DNA of 29,474 nucleotides from Echinococcus granulosus (taxonomy: Eukaryota > Platyhelminthes > Cestoda > Cyclophyllidea > Taeniidae), in the NCBI RefSeq assembly GCF_000524195.1, contig NW_020170639.1:20907-50380 (forward strand). Reading direction: 5' to 3'. Numbering within the stretch: the stretch's first letter is position 1; the number at the start of each line of letters is the position of its first letter. Below are positions 12,301-25,030 of this stretch, piece after piece. Under the pieces are notes generated by a model. That model was not told the DNA's origin, did no database searches, and saw only the letters and a list, made by a program, of their open reading frames with translations. A program made the translations under genes and the position numbers.

Positions 12301-15300
12301 TAATTCCCTTCCCTTCTTGTCGTTTTCAGTTCATTATCTAACTTAGACTCACCTTCTCTTTTTTCAAGACTGAAAACAACAAAACTCATTCAAATCTTCG
12401 AAAAGTGTAATTTAATTTTATCAGTTACTTTTCAGTCAGAAAACTGGTACCTAGGGTTACCGGTTCTAAATCAGTTTTACGATGGAAATTATGTTTGAAG
12501 TGTGCGTTTATTGGCTTGAATTAGCTAACAAATTAAGAAATGATCACAAATAAAATGAGTTTTCCGATTCAAATAAGGAATAATGGTAACGAAATCTCAA
12601 CCTTGTAAACACGCATAGTTAAGGTGACCGGACATTTGATGCTCACTAAGGTGTAATACTGCTGATTTATTTTCCTTTGTGGTTTTTGATTTACTTTCCA
12701 TCAAGCCCCGAGTAACACTTTTCACTGTTGATTCTTCGATTCTTGCACAATTTTTATTTGATCGTGCATTTAAACTTTTTTTGGATATGCAAACTTCGTG
12801 TATCAATTGAATATTGTGGTAATCTCACAGTTTTTCTTCTTTTTTGAGAAAAGGAGTAATAGTGATAGTTAAGGGGCTTATCGCCTTGTGAGTTCTTTGA
12901 TGATTTGCGGAATTCGAATTTCGATGCGCATTTCCGTTTTCTACATATAGATTCACCAAACGAAAATTTGCAAATCACGCGGAGCGTGGTGACTTCCTTT
13001 TGGTTGCCAAGCAACGACCCTCTTCCGGGAATTGGGGGTGGTCTTCCACTCAACAACGGTACATTCACGCTGCCCTACGGGTTGAGTGGGGCCGGCCGTC
13101 TTAATCCCCTTTCTCACCGACTCATCCAAAAGATGTCCATTCACCTCCAAATGATGTAGTTTTGACTATTTCTAAGTCATTTTAACTCAATAACTATCAG
13201 CACACTTTGACTGACTCCGTTTTAAATCCTCAGATTTTGTAACGAGATGCGCCAAAAGCTGAGCGAAATGACGAAGCCGCCGTGTGGTGAGACAGGACCT
13301 GCTTATCTGACGTCGCCAGCCACTCTAGAGACATTCAGTCGGTTCCTCTCTTACCAGGTGGAGAAAAACCTTATCATTCTCATTCGGGGTGAGTTAAATG
13401 CCATCATCACGAATTTACGCACAAGTCTCAAAGAAAGTGTTAGAGTGCGCACAAGACGTGTCGTTTCGACCAAGAAAAGATCGTCTTTGAGTTCCTTCAC
13501 TATCAGAGCAAACCCTAGATAGCTATATTCCCGTAAGAATTTGAATACGATATACCCCCATCCAATTGTTGCTTCGTCACTTCAGAGATATATCGGCGTT
13601 GGCTGCTTGAAAGTGGGCCCATAAATATTCCTCTCTACTATCATCCGGTTGATGAAGACGGCACGGCTAGGGACGAATGCCATCCAACAAATGACGACTT
13701 TTACGCCTTCACATTTTGGTTTGACCTTCTCGGTCACCGATTGGTTGAGGCTCTTCCTGCGGAGCACCGTCTCAGCTATCGTGATGAACTCTTCCTCAGA
13801 GTGGATTTGGAGTCCCATGAACTCGTCTACGCGTATGATAAACCCTATTATTCACACTTGTTATTAGTTTAGGAAAAATCAAAACCTGATGACTTCAAAT
13901 TTTTATTCTTACTCAACCGTGGTGTAATTTTGCAAATTATCTCTCAGATACTCAGAGAAGTTGGGGTATGTCAGTATATTCAGGTTGGTGCCTAGAATGC
14001 ATTAAAAGTCATATTACGAAAATATACCATAAAATCTTATCAATTTGGTCAAAATTGTTTCCATTTCCATGCACAGGGTTTAATTGAACGACTACCAATA
14101 ATTTTGCTTATTCCGTCGATGAAGAAATCTCTAACAAAAGCTACTGCAAATTGCTAGTGAACCAAATTTGGATGAGCCCTGATATATAATGCCACTATCG
14201 AATCATTTTTAAACAAGATGTTGTGTGGAATTTATGACCTATGCCCTTTTTCTGCCGTCGTCTCAAGACTCGATTGGATTATCGTTCAATTTTCTCGACG
14301 TATACTCACGCCTGACTGCATCCTCTACAACCTTCAATCCTCCTCACTTCAACAACAGTTCTCGCAACAACAACTGCCGCTTCACTCACATTCACGGGAG
14401 GTGACTTCACGCGTCATTTTGTTCTCCACTCTTCAGGCCGTTTGTGCCTATGGTATGTTTCCATCTTCTTCAAATGTATCGCGAATGTGATTCCAACCAT
14501 TGGCACTTGCATGAGCGAAGTAGAATTCAATAAGATACTGTGGTAATTTCCCTGAAACAGATCATGGACTAATTAATGAATCTTCTTGCCGCCATCTGGG
14601 ACAGGGTTACGGTTGATATCGCTGGCCTTTACATTACCGGTGCGAACTATGCTATGAATTTCGAAAGATTAGCTCACTTGGCTCAGTGCTCAACCAAACA
14701 CAACAGCCTGGTTTTTATTCAATAAAGAGGAGTATTCCCAGTAGTTTATAGCGTTTTTGTTTGGGTACGTGCTGTCTACTTGAGTATCATTCGAAGGAGG
14801 AAAAGCTGTTTGTTTTGCCTAAAATAGCCGTTGGCAGGGAGGATGGGTGGCATTCATGCATACTCAGCTACACGAGAATTGTTGATGTCATATGCGTCTG
14901 GTCATGCCCTGGTGTTGCCCAAAGACTGAGAGGTAGATTGAATGCGAAGACTGCAAAATCACGATTAGTTGCATGTATATGCACATGCTCTAGATTTTTG
15001 TTACTCGCTCATGTTTCCCCTCCGTCAACCCTCTGCATTAGATCTCCTAGAGGCGGGTGATATGCGTTGCCAGGTAGAGGAGCAGGTGATGCGATGCCAA
15101 ATAAAGGAACAATTTATGACAATGCAGGCGGAGACGCGGGCCATTTTTGGCGAGGAATGCGGTCGCCTCCAACTTCCAGCGGTCATTGCGCGCTTCGCCG
15201 ATCTTCTGCCTGCCACTCCTCCATTCGCTGCTCCGCCCCAGGCACCCATCTTCAACACAGAGGTCGCTAACACGTCCGAAGCTGAAACCTACTTTACTCT

Positions 15301-18300
15301 CCGTGAACGGCTTATGCTCTCCGTGCACGAGCTATACAATTCCCTCCTACCTGAGTCAGGTACGCACCCTCCCAACTCATTTTCGTCAAGTTTTTCAGAT
15401 TGCTAAATGTATCGCTAATTAAAAACTTTATTGTCCACTTTTTAACTTGAAGTCTAATTTTCCTTAGGCGATAATGGTGAATTAAAATGGACCGAACTAA
15501 ACCTACGCAATGAAAGTAGTTTTTGGTGGGTTTTATCTTTTGTGACATTTTCACAGCTTTTTTCAAGCAGAACGTTGGTTATATTCTCCCATTTTAGCGT
15601 TATTCTCGTCGCCATTATCAATGGGAAAACGCCCCTGTCGCTTATTCTTTTAAAGTTAGTTCCATTGAAAGACATCTTAAGATATTTTTTCACTTTTCTA
15701 CCACTCTCACATCCACGTTTTATGGTAATTATTTTAATCGCAAGACTGGTATAGTGATTGGGTTTTCATTTTAATAAGAGAACCGATTTGTACTGAAAAG
15801 AACCGTAATTAACTCTCCTCAGTTGATGTGCAAAAGGGTCTTTATCACACCCTATTTAGCAACATTTTGCAGTTGCCACCGGCAATAGTGAACGCTCAGG
15901 TGAAAGTGTTGTGCGAGTACCTGATTACAGCAATAAGCAAATTTGAGGAGCTGGAACGACAAAACCTGCCTCTACCTACACACATTTGCGCGCCCTGTAA
16001 AGTGAGTCAATTCACAGCCTCACCTTTCACCCATTTGTCCAGCCGACGTGTTTACCAACCGCTTGTGTTTCTTCGTCTTGCTGTAGATGCTATCCGCTAT
16101 CATTACTTTTTGTATTCAGTATGGAATCATTACAATGGACCGTCTGCTATTGTACCTTGTAAGTGAACTATCTTCCTTTTATTATAATATCATGTTCGCC
16201 AAGGATTCCGGAAAACTACATGGTGTATTGATTGATAGTAATAAGGTTAGATTTTAGCCATAAAACCATGAAATCGTAATTTTATGCGTTCCATTCACTT
16301 TGCTCTGTAGGAGAATCCTCCTATTATGTGAATATGTCCTTCAAACAAAGGTTACTTATTGCTTATGTGCAGAGTGCCTTGTAGATTGCTCGCGGAACAA
16401 GACCTGCTTATTTATTTTTTGGTAGCTGATCATTGCCAATTCACCCCTGTCCTTTCTGATACAGTTCGTTCGTTCGAATTATTCGCCGATTGATGTTGCT
16501 GCTGTCCACAGCATTGCCATATTCCTAATCACTCAGTGCCCCCAACTCGTGGAATCTATCAAAGTGGTGGGGAATTTTGTAAGTTCTTTCACCAATCCAT
16601 TTTCTTTTTTCTTTGTTAAAAGCACATGATTGCGACTGATCGCTTTCAAGATGCTAACTTTCTAACCATATCCAGTCTATTGTAAGTGATACTTCTGGAC
16701 TCTAAGCTAATTCTCTTCTTGTCGTCAAGTATGAATGGTTCAAATTTGTATTCACTAAATAAAATTATCAAATTATTATTTTTGCCATAGCACACTGTTG
16801 ATCGTTTCTGGAATAGAACTCTTTTTGAAGATTTAAATGCTTTTATTTAGACCCTTTGTTTTGAGACAAAGTAGTTTTTTCCTATACAATTGTATTTTTA
16901 TGAAGGTACGCGAACTCATTTGCTGGATGATGTTTGAATTTGTGCTATAGTATGAATACACTCTAAATCGAAAATTCCAGTATTGTCGCAATACTGTTAT
17001 TTCCTTCTGAGTTTGTAACAAAAGTAGACCTGAGGAAGCATGTACGTTTTGCGATTAATGACCACAAAATTTTGGCAACTTTTTCGTTGAAATCGCAACT
17101 CAATCTCTGTTGAACCGATCTCTGGAACCGAAAATATCGCAGTGAAGGGTTTATGGAACGAAAATTCCTCTTCGTTGCAGTTTGTGCTGGTTTAAGGAAT
17201 CAATACCTCTTGTATGTGAACTTTCAAAATGACTATTAATGGTATGGTGGATTTCTGAGCGCTTTAAACCTCTGTGATTGTGGTTGCGAGGAGTGAGAAA
17301 TAATAGATGGATAGGAGGAAATTTTCGGGTCTCCTACCGCGCAGCTGATGACCATTTTTGACGAACCATGTTCTCTTGGAATGAAAAGCGAGAATAGAAA
17401 GTGGTGCTCTGAATCAGCGAAACCAATGTCAAAATCACCAGTAAAGTAAGTGGTGATCACCTTCTAAGCCCCGAGAGTCTCTTCTCAAAACCTGCCGGAA
17501 ACTTGGATAAACTGTGTCTAGTGCACCCCATTCTACCACACTTTGTGGAGAATTTTAGCCTGTTATTCACTAAATCAAGGGAGAATTTGTCACAAACAAT
17601 TATGTTCGTGGACGACGTTGAAACATTGCCCGCACTTCACAGACTCCCAGATAATTGAACGGGAAATAATAGTATAGCAGCATCCGACTTCTAACATTTT
17701 CAACAGCTTCGAAAACATTTGTGCCATGGAAGATGTCCACTGCATGACGAATTGAAATCAGCGGTGTGGATCTTGACGTTCAATAAGGATAATTTTCTCT
17801 CGTTGCATTAAAAGTGGACTTAAATCACGTAGAGGTATTTATATATCTTTCATAGTTCTTGAGGCAATTAAACTTAATTAAACGCATTTGATAACCATTT
17901 TGCTTATATTCTAAGGCTCCCAATTCATCTAATATTCTCACAAGCCCTCGGTGGCCGGAATTGCTGAAGCGTCTGCACACGGTTCTCCCAGAGAAGCAGG
18001 TGATTCTCCTGCCTCCGTCCACCAACGGCCATGCCAGTGCATCTCCTCCCACGGTTTTGCGCCGACGGCCCTGCCAACCGGTCTACTACGATCACATCGT
18101 CCTTCGTCTCATTCCCGTCCTCGAGATTATCTTCACCTCCTTCCTTGATAATCCACCGCCTCTCCTTCAACTTGCTCGTTTCTGTGACATTGTCGCACCT
18201 CTCTTCAGGCTCCACTGTGAGGCATCAATCATAATCGTCATCCCAAAGCTTGCTCTACTAAATTTTCTTTTTAATACCTTAAACTATTTGAGAGGCATGT

Positions 18301-21300
18301 AAAATAGCCTCTGTCACTTTACTAATGATTTTCAGCATGTCTTCCTTCAAATAGCTTGCCCTTATGTGGCTTCTGAGTCACATCTTCTTCCTTCCTGTCA
18401 AACGATGTTACTCTTTGTTTGATAGAAAATCAAGAGCTTCTTGGATAAATGTTAGATAAGATTTGATGAATTGCTGAAATATAGTTTGAAACACTATATC
18501 TGTCAAACGCGTTAACAATGGTTCGAAGTTGGCTTACCTAGTTGTGTCCCCATGAAACCAGGCTGAGGACAGGTGCCTGCTGAAAGCTGATGAGTAAACG
18601 AAAATGACTTGCAACTAAACAGCTACTGTTTTTGTGAGACAGTTTGATTATTGTGCAAAACGGCGCTGATTCGACTAAATGCCACTAGCATCATTGCTGG
18701 TGGCGGTTTACCATTCAACAGATTTTGTCTACCACCAAGTCTTCTGGATACCTGACCACCTCTTAATAGTCATTAAATTTATTCAACCTAACAAGCCATG
18801 GAGGTGCCATTTGCGTTTTCTCGCTTCCTGTCCATCATTCAGCCACCCCTGCCGGTCGGCATGAGTAATTCACCGCTGCTGATATTCTAAAAGTTCAGTT
18901 ACCAATTGATAATAAGAGCTTTGTTTCAAAATTCTAGTGGCACATTTACTGGTCTAATTTCAATCATTTTTCATCCAGTTAATCTGTTTCTATTGTCGTT
19001 TCATAGAACAACTGAAATTATTTGCTATGTGGCAACTACAGCCTGCATCAAAAACTGCAATTTGGTTATCAAGTTGAGATTGACAGCAATGACTTCTGCC
19101 TTGCCACTACACATCTAGGCTACTTGGAGAGAAGCTAGCATATTACTACTTAGTAGCAGCCTTGTCTCTTGTTAAAAGAGCTCATCCACTCTTTCTACAC
19201 GCATGCAGCACACCCAATGAGTCTGTGCTTCCTCCTGCTGCGGGGCCAATTCCACCATTTCAGTAGTGGTGCAGCATCGGTTTCGGGGGCAGCGCAGGGC
19301 GCAACCACCCCCAACACCCCCGGCTGGGGACACTTGCAGCGGCCGACCTGGCGTAATCCCACTCAGGTGGACGGGGTGACCTGTCAACTCATCATTCGTT
19401 GCATTCTGCGTGTTCACCAGGCTCTGGCGGAGCGCGCCAACGCTCATCGCGAGTGTGCACAGGCATTCATGAACAGTGAACAGAAAGGTGAGCCTCAGTA
19501 CCAGTTTTATTCGATTGTAGAAGGCATAAAAAGGGATGGATGAAAGACTTGTGTTTAGACAACCGTTCGTGTGGTATAAATCACACCTTATTTCAAATGC
19601 TAATTGTCGAATAAAGTTAAAATAGAATGTGCTCAAGATATGGAGGGGAATTGATTAATGGAGTCTGTAACTGTACTTGGGGAGATATTCAAATAGGCGT
19701 GGGTATTAGTTTCATAGCCTCCGTCACTAATTGTACTCAAAGAGACTAAAAAGTGCTTAAATTCCGTACTCATGCAATTTTTTAGGGCGGTCTGTTTATT
19801 GGCTTCCCTGGGCATGCACAATTTTATGCGTAAAATGGGGTTATAGCTTGTGCTTATGCTTTTTCATAATAAAGGAGTGCTTAGCCTATACAAGTCAAAA
19901 CAATAGCTGTAAGGTAACACTTAAACACTAACTGACCATCATGCTTTCTAATAGTTAGGTTTCGTATTGTCAGCTATCGGAGCATTAATTCTGGCTAAAA
20001 AACGTGCGGAATACGCCTTTATCGATTTCATCTTCCTTGACAGACTCAAGCAAGCTACTGTTAAGATGAGTTCTTGTCTGCGATACAATAAAACAAGTCT
20101 TGAATTCAGAAATAGTCAAGCATACCACTTATGGTGAGTTACCTGTAGGAGGCAACTTATTCGCCCTCAGTCATGCCTAACATGGTTAAAATGTTACCAA
20201 CGTTAGTCGAATTGTAGAAGAGGCAATGTACGTTGTATATTATCACTATCATTCTAATATTAACTTTATCATTCTGAGCGTTATGCATTACGCACACAAA
20301 GCAGAAAGACTAGCATAAAAACGCTTCCTTTGTACATATCTGAATAGGCGTGTGCTGATAGTGCCGAATGTGTGAATAAATTTGCACATCAGTTTATTGC
20401 AATGGCACCTAATATATCGTAAATTATTAAGCAGTGTTGAATTAATATAAATGGTTGAATGTGAGATCTCTAATCAACATCATTCTTCAATAAACAAGGG
20501 GTGATCATTGTGGTTGGAATAGCATTTCACTTGTTAAAAATCAACTATGATGGACGATTTCAATACCGTTCGCCATGGTTACGAAATAACTGAAGTCCTT
20601 CATAAGCTAATTCCCACTCTCTATCAGTGTGTGGCCTTCTTTCACCCCCGGCTTGGATGACTCTGGATACTCTGCACAAGGCGGCAATGCGAGTCGGGGG
20701 CTGCGACGCCGTCCCCACAGACGCCGACTTTGCGAACTGCCTTCGAATGGTCTATGGTTCCGATGAGGAGATCCGTCTTGCTTCCGCTCTCCACTCCACT
20801 GCTGAGAGTGCCTTTCCTGAGCTTGAGTCCCATCTCTCGCGTCTCCTCCATCCTGTTGTTGGGGGTTAGTCTCCTCCTTTTGAAGCTATCAATACGACTC
20901 GGATCATTACGGTAGTGATAGCTCTCAGAAGTTAAAATCGGAGCTTGCATTTTGCAGTCGCATCATAAAAGGGACCGTGAAAAACAATCTACCGTTACGT
21001 TGAACGAAAAACTGATTTTCCCATTTCACTGTTGGACCAATTAGACTGGATTTTTGAGGATGATCGCAAGCTGATTTATTTCATTTGAACTCATATTGAT
21101 TACTTAACATATTTTAAGTAAAAAAAATCTTTTAGCAATTCCTTGATGTTTGATGCTACCTCTCCTTTGCCACTTATTGTATTGTAATTATTGATATACT
21201 TGAAGCAACAAGCATGGCGATCATGCATAGGACATTACCGGTTTATAACGTTTAAATCACATGCGCGTGGACTAATCGTGTAAATTGCCTCAACACCGAC

Positions 21301-24300
21301 ATGCGCGTTGGCGATGCCTTCGGTCAAGACACCCAATCGGGACGCCTAGATCTGGTGAATAATCAGGTATAGCTCAACGATAAGGCGCATCGGTACACGG
21401 ACAGGATCTGATTGATTCCTGATCAATGAATGATCCAAGTCGGTAATGGTATGAGGATTTACTATGACTCGTACACGTATTTGGCCATATTCGTTCGCGC
21501 ACCCCCCTATGCAAACCAATGGTGTGGTGTAGCAAACAAGGTCACGTTATTTTTCGTGGCTCGGTTTCTCTTTGCCATAGCCGAATAAAGAGTCGCAGGG
21601 GAAGAAAGCAGTTTGAGTAATGAAATCATCAGGGAGATCAGCAAATGCGGTGAGTAATATGGATGAACGCCTTTGAATTGACAGTCATGAAGAAGTACGG
21701 ACTGCACGGGGTTCCTTCGGCGTGGCGCGACTGGCGCAGTGAGGAGAATGTGAACCCTCAGGCCGCGGGCATCTATGCAGTGGCAGTGGAGTTGATGGTT
21801 CTTCACCCACCCTCCGACACCTCACGAGTTCCCCAGGCCGCTGGATGCCTCATGGAATGCCTCCGCGAACGGTGAGCCTTCACTGTGTGCCATTGTACCT
21901 TATCCCGATGGATTTAGGGGGTAGTAGCCTAGATAGCACGAACACAACCATCATCGAGGCTAAATAGAAGGAGATTGTACAGGCCCATGCATTTAATCAG
22001 CTAATTAAAGCGTACCTTTATTCCAGAACAATCTCTTTCCAGACTCCAGAGTTGAACGAAAATATGGCGTTATATTTTGGCCGCCTGCCCTGAAGTCATT
22101 TAAATTGCTTTTTCCCATTTTCGTGCATTCCTTGCGCAGCCCCCGCAAATAGCCAGTGAATGTTACTGCTTACGTAAATGATTGATCTCATTCTCTAATT
22201 TCCAACTTAGAAGCTTTTCTTATTTCTTCCATTTCACGTTCGCTTAACACTAGGTACTTTAGCACCTTGTGAAATGAACTTACTAGTCACTCTCGTGATT
22301 CTCACGTATTAAATCTTTTTAAAATACATTAATTCTTGTTAATGAAAAGCTACAATTATGCATTTTCTGTTATTATTTTAATGTTCCAGCTCGGGCTCAG
22401 GTGATTTCCATAAGTGGTTGAATGTTACCGGTGCTCTTGTTTCGGTTTTGCCGGTGAGTTCATTCTTTGTTACATTCATTCGACAAATTCAGTGGCAAGA
22501 TTTGGAATCGTAGCCCTTAAAACCCATTGCGGACACAGTTTCGGCTACGCATCGTCGGTGATTGTATGATGCATCCAATGTTTTTACTGTACCGTACTAC
22601 ACAGACGATTAGTGCTTGTATTTCCTTTAATATAGACCCTATTGATAATTTTAGTAACTCATTTGATTTAGGTAAAATGTGGCTGTAGCTGGTTCTGTTA
22701 GCCTTTTACCATACGGCAGAGGATAGGACCAGTCTGCTAACATTTACGTTACAATGCAACAGAGTTGTACAGAAGGTTGATATGTAAATCCATTTCACCA
22801 TACTTTGCTAGAACAATGTGTCCCAAATTTTTCGGTAAGCGCGAAAACTGCACGTGACACGATTTTTAGTTTCATTGTACAGAGACGTGACAACTTCGGA
22901 CTAAAGTTACTTACCGTTTTTTCATGCGGGATTAATTGCTGTTTTATCTGTAGGTAGTGGGGAAGGAATATCACTGACTTAATCATGAAGAAAAGCCTTC
23001 AAGCGACTGCACTTTCCTCTGTCTTACAGTTTGTATTTCGACACAACATTCTTTGCTTGACGTGCTCCCTCATTCACGACTCTTGCTTCAACGACGCGGA
23101 GCAGTGGCCCTCGATTCTTTTGACTCTGAAGACGAGCACTGAGTCGTCGCCTCACTCGCCGGCCCAGCTGTTGAAGGTGTTTCGGCGTTGTCGCGTCCTT
23201 ACTGACCAGCCGGTTCAACTCACGGTTTTTGAGCAGGAGGCCGAAGAGGCAGCACTGAAAGCCTGCCAACAGGACGGTGAGGCAAACTGGGAGGTGCTGG
23301 GTCGTCCACACACCTCATCGGTGCGATTCTTTGAGACCATCCTGCCGCCTCAACTGCCCCAAGGAGATACTCTGCCGAATCACCTCTTCAAAGCCGCTGT
23401 CTGGCACGCCATTTGGAGCCATGCCAGCTTGAATGATAACCCAGCTCTGCTCCGGTTAGAGAGGTTTCTTTTTTCCTGTAGTAACAGCAACTGTTCATAT
23501 TTCGGCAAAATAGAATTTTGTGGATCCTACTATGGATGTTTTGCATATTAACACTGAAAAGGTAGCAGCAATACCTCGTTGATATTAAAGTTCCGCATAT
23601 TAAGGATTAGGACAAAAGGTAACAAATAATGTCGAAGACTAACAATTCTATACCTAAAGATATTGAATATCAAGTGATCAATGCGATGCATGCGTCCACT
23701 TGTAAGCAGTTTACTTTTCTCATCTTCGCAGAATCTTCGAAGAATTCGTGCTGAAGTATGTTAACAATGAGGCCAAGTTGTTAATGGCGTTTTCAATGAT
23801 TACTCCACCCATGAAAGCACTGAGCAACGACACATCAACGATTGTTGACGTAAGTTCGGAAGTCGCCTATCTACTTTCTTTCAGCATTAAAATAACAATA
23901 CTGGACCAATAGTATAGGTGGACTAGATTCAATAGCATTGCCTCTGTGAGCTCTTAATTCTGACAAAAATTAGACAAATGCATAACTTCCCCAAAAGTGT
24001 CTTTGTTTCAGTGACATCCAAGCCGAGCGTTTTAAGCACGACTGGTTATATTTATTGTAGGCGTCCGAATAAAACAGTTTTGGATAGCACAAGGCTGTGG
24101 AACTATGATAAACGAATGTCACTTTGGAAGTAATCACACAAACACGGACCTTATATTAGGTCATTAAATATGAGGTCTAGTAGAGCTCACCGTTTAATTA
24201 CCAAGATTGGCTTCCATCACGCCACTCGGCTCATTTGTAATATTGACCTCCTGACCAAATACTCCGTTCGTTAAAACCGAGTTGCCTCTACCGCTCCAGC

Positions 24301-25030
24301 GGTTTCGTACTAACAGTATAAGTACTTTTCTAAAGTTTTCTAGCAACTATTCCAAAGGATTGATCATGAAGTAATCATAAAACAAAACACGCGTCTGAAA
24401 AGGCGATGGCGCGTCTCCCTGATGTGAAGCACGATTGATTCGTGAAAATCTTGGAATATTGAGCTTCAAAACAATTATTTAAAGCGATCAATAGACGAAC
24501 AGAACAAGTACGGGACGTTCATGATTCGTTTTACTCGAATGAGGTGCCTTTAAGGAGTTTGGTCAGTGGCAGTCGCCCTTTCAGAATGACCTGGCTCCCC
24601 TGTGAGTAGACCCATTTAATTTGATCCTAAGAATGAATGACAGAGCTTATTAAGTTGAACCGGGTTCCGTCTATTTATCTCACGTTTGCTTTTACAGTTG
24701 ACAGTAAGCCTCTACAAGGCGGTACAGCAGGTCGATGAGGCGTTAGCGGCGAAGGGAGTGCCTCTCTATCACGTGAACACGATAGCAGATTTGCTGTATC
24801 ACATCAAGTACACTTACGTGGGAAAAGCGGTGCAGGACGAGGTTCAGGGCCTATTAAGCAAGATGAGACCGCATCTGCAGGCCTGCCTCAAATTCGTCTT
24901 CTCCACTCCCACCACTACTGCTTGTAACAAGATCAAAAACCTTACTGATATCGTCTATCCGATTTTCGAGGATCGGGAATACCGAGCTGCCGCTCGACCA
25001 CCTATCGGGATCAGTGACGAATTCTTTTGA
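4666..25030 (+). CDS. MED23: Mediator complex subunit 23, 26 coding exons, 1812 aa
   Basis: Coding exons: 4666-4713, 4948-5243, 5482-5686, 6094-6198, 6268-6337, 6931-7151, 8316-8504, 9201-9287, 9758-10172, 11184-11558, 12951-13155, 13234-13388, 13586-13832, 14268-14452, 15042-15359, 15823-16001, 16087-16158, 16465-16578, 17916-18216, 19209-19487, 20628-20864, 21685-21871, 22390-22453, 23030-23463, 23732-23849, 24698-25030. All are GT-AG, every phase matches, and the total is 5439 nt. Collinear blocks match animal MED23 from end to end, for example LLPAYF (195-200), YGIITMDRLLLYL (1112-1124) and DLLYHIKY (1733-1740). MED23 is a helical-repeat subunit of the Mediator tail that links activators such as Elk1 to RNA polymerase II. 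Human MED23 is about 1370 aa; the extra length here is mostly low-complexity inserts. The start at 4666 aligns with the vertebrate N terminus and follows an acceptor by 13 nt. Confidence 0.93.
6931..10172 (+). other. MED23: MED23 exons 6-9 with acidic insert (residues 242-546)
   Basis: Exon 6 begins after a strong pyrimidine-rich acceptor (ctgtctcctcctcgatcag) and carries FRLDPAELTL, matching vertebrate WKLDPATL. Exon 8 has IAGRTW...HFVMW, matching LAGRG...HLMW. Exon 9 opens with LTDFVSCLHLFDQLFPE, matching the ADFLPVMKLFDLLYPE block. It then continues into a stretch rich in Asp/Glu/Gly/Ser (about 496-543) with no vertebrate counterpart that I recall. This insert is fully in frame and spliced at CTTC|gtgagt. 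Confidence 0.87.
7152..8315 (+). other. 1164-nt MED23 intron 6
   Basis: Donor ATG|gtaggc, acceptor gcgttacatag|GGG, phase 0. Two AT-rich plus-strand open frames (7417-7659 and 7672-7995) lie inside. They have no domain, no MED23 similarity and no suitable splice context, so I treat them as chance. Confidence 0.7.
10173..11183 (+). other. 1011-nt MED23 intron 9
   Basis: Donor CTTC|gtgagt, acceptor tctttacatacag, phase 1. AT-rich; nothing recognisable inside. Confidence 0.75.
11184..16001 (+). other. MED23: MED23 exons 10-16: divergent central segment (residues 546-1100)
   Basis: Exon 10 contains a glycine-rich insert (about 587-600) inside a block that otherwise follows the vertebrate order. 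The exon 10/11 join restores NTYSPNE, like NAYSTNS. Exon 13 (FTFWFDLLGHRL) is only loosely similar to vertebrate MED23. Exon 14 includes a glutamine-rich run (LQQQFSQQQL). Exons 15 and 16 are placed mainly by phase, splice signals and order. Protein identity is weakest here, so one boundary or an alternative exon could be wrong. Confidence 0.75.
11559..12950 (+). other. 1392-nt MED23 intron 10, the longest
   Basis: Donor ACTT|gtaagt, acceptor ttctacatatag, phase 1. A less AT-rich patch at about 11850-12120 has broken protein-like frames on the minus strand with several stops. It could be a decayed insertion, but I cannot name a family. The rest is AT-rich. Confidence 0.65.
16087..19487 (+). 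other. MED23: MED23 exons 17-20 (residues 1101-1356)
   Basis: Exon 17 is only 72 nt but encodes YGIITMDRLLLYL, a close match to the vertebrate KYNIVTLDRLILCL block, so it is a confident small exon. Exon 19 contains VYYDHIVLRLIPVLEII, matching the IYFGNVCLRFLPVFDIV block. Its donor CACT|gtgagg joins exon 20 to give FRLHSHPMS, like YKFHDRPVT. Exon 20 adds a Ser/Ala/Thr/Pro/Gly-rich insert at about 1280-1317. The exon 19 start at 17916 was chosen by phase; an acceptor 25 nt downstream is the main rival but is out of phase. Confidence 0.85.
16579..17915 (+). other. 1337-nt MED23 intron 18
   Basis: Donor AATTTT|gtaagt, acceptor gcttatattctaag, phase 0. It contains an 81-codon stop-free plus-strand stretch (17413-17658) without an early ATG and without recognisable similarity, probably chance or a decayed insertion. 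Confidence 0.65.
18217..20627 (+). other. MED23 introns 19 and 20 (992 and 1140 nt) around exon 20
   Basis: Intron 19 runs 18217-19208 and intron 20 runs 19488-20627. Both have GT-AG ends with pyrimidine-rich acceptors. I see no RNA gene, repeat array or convincing additional exon in either. The minus-strand open frame covering exon 20 is an antisense shadow. Confidence 0.65.
20865..21684 (+). other. 820-nt MED23 intron 21 with a GC-richer patch
   Basis: Donor GGGG|gttagt, acceptor ttgaattgacag. The part at about 21280-21600 is visibly more GC-rich and CpG-rich than the other introns, as expected for a degraded mobile-element insertion. No open frame or terminal repeats could be assigned. 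Confidence 0.5.
23850..24697 (+). other. 848-nt MED23 intron 25
   Basis: Donor GAC|gtaagt, acceptor tgcttttacag, phase 0. No exon is needed here because the flanking protein blocks are contiguous in vertebrate MED23. A pseudo-exon-like stretch at 24585-24601 is noted under rejected items. Confidence 0.7.

Larger units (their letters stand above)
20628..25030 (+). other. MED23: MED23 exons 21-26: C-terminal segment (residues 1356-1812)
   Basis: Exon 22 carries DWRSEENVNPQAAGIYAVAV followed by ELMVL, matching vertebrate DWRFNEFPNPAAHALHV...ELMAL. Exon 23 carries HKWLNVTGALVSVLP, matching ITAWMNAIGLIITALP. Exons 25-26 join as MITPPMKALSNDTSTIVD and LTVSLYKAVQQVDE, aligning gap-free with the vertebrate sequence, so no exon is missing in the 848-nt intron between them. 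The last exon carries DLLYHIKYTYVGKAV and ends in a TGA at 25028-25030. Confidence 0.9.

Noticed and set aside
18523..18540. ggttcgaag sequence resembling a tRNA T-arm box
   Set aside because: The rest of the box does not match and no cloverleaf can be drawn around it.
24585..24601. A 17-base stretch flanked by ttcag and gtgagta in MED23 intron 25 that looks like a tiny exon
   Set aside because: Seventeen bases would shift the frame, and the protein blocks of exons 25 and 26 align contiguously with MED23 without it.
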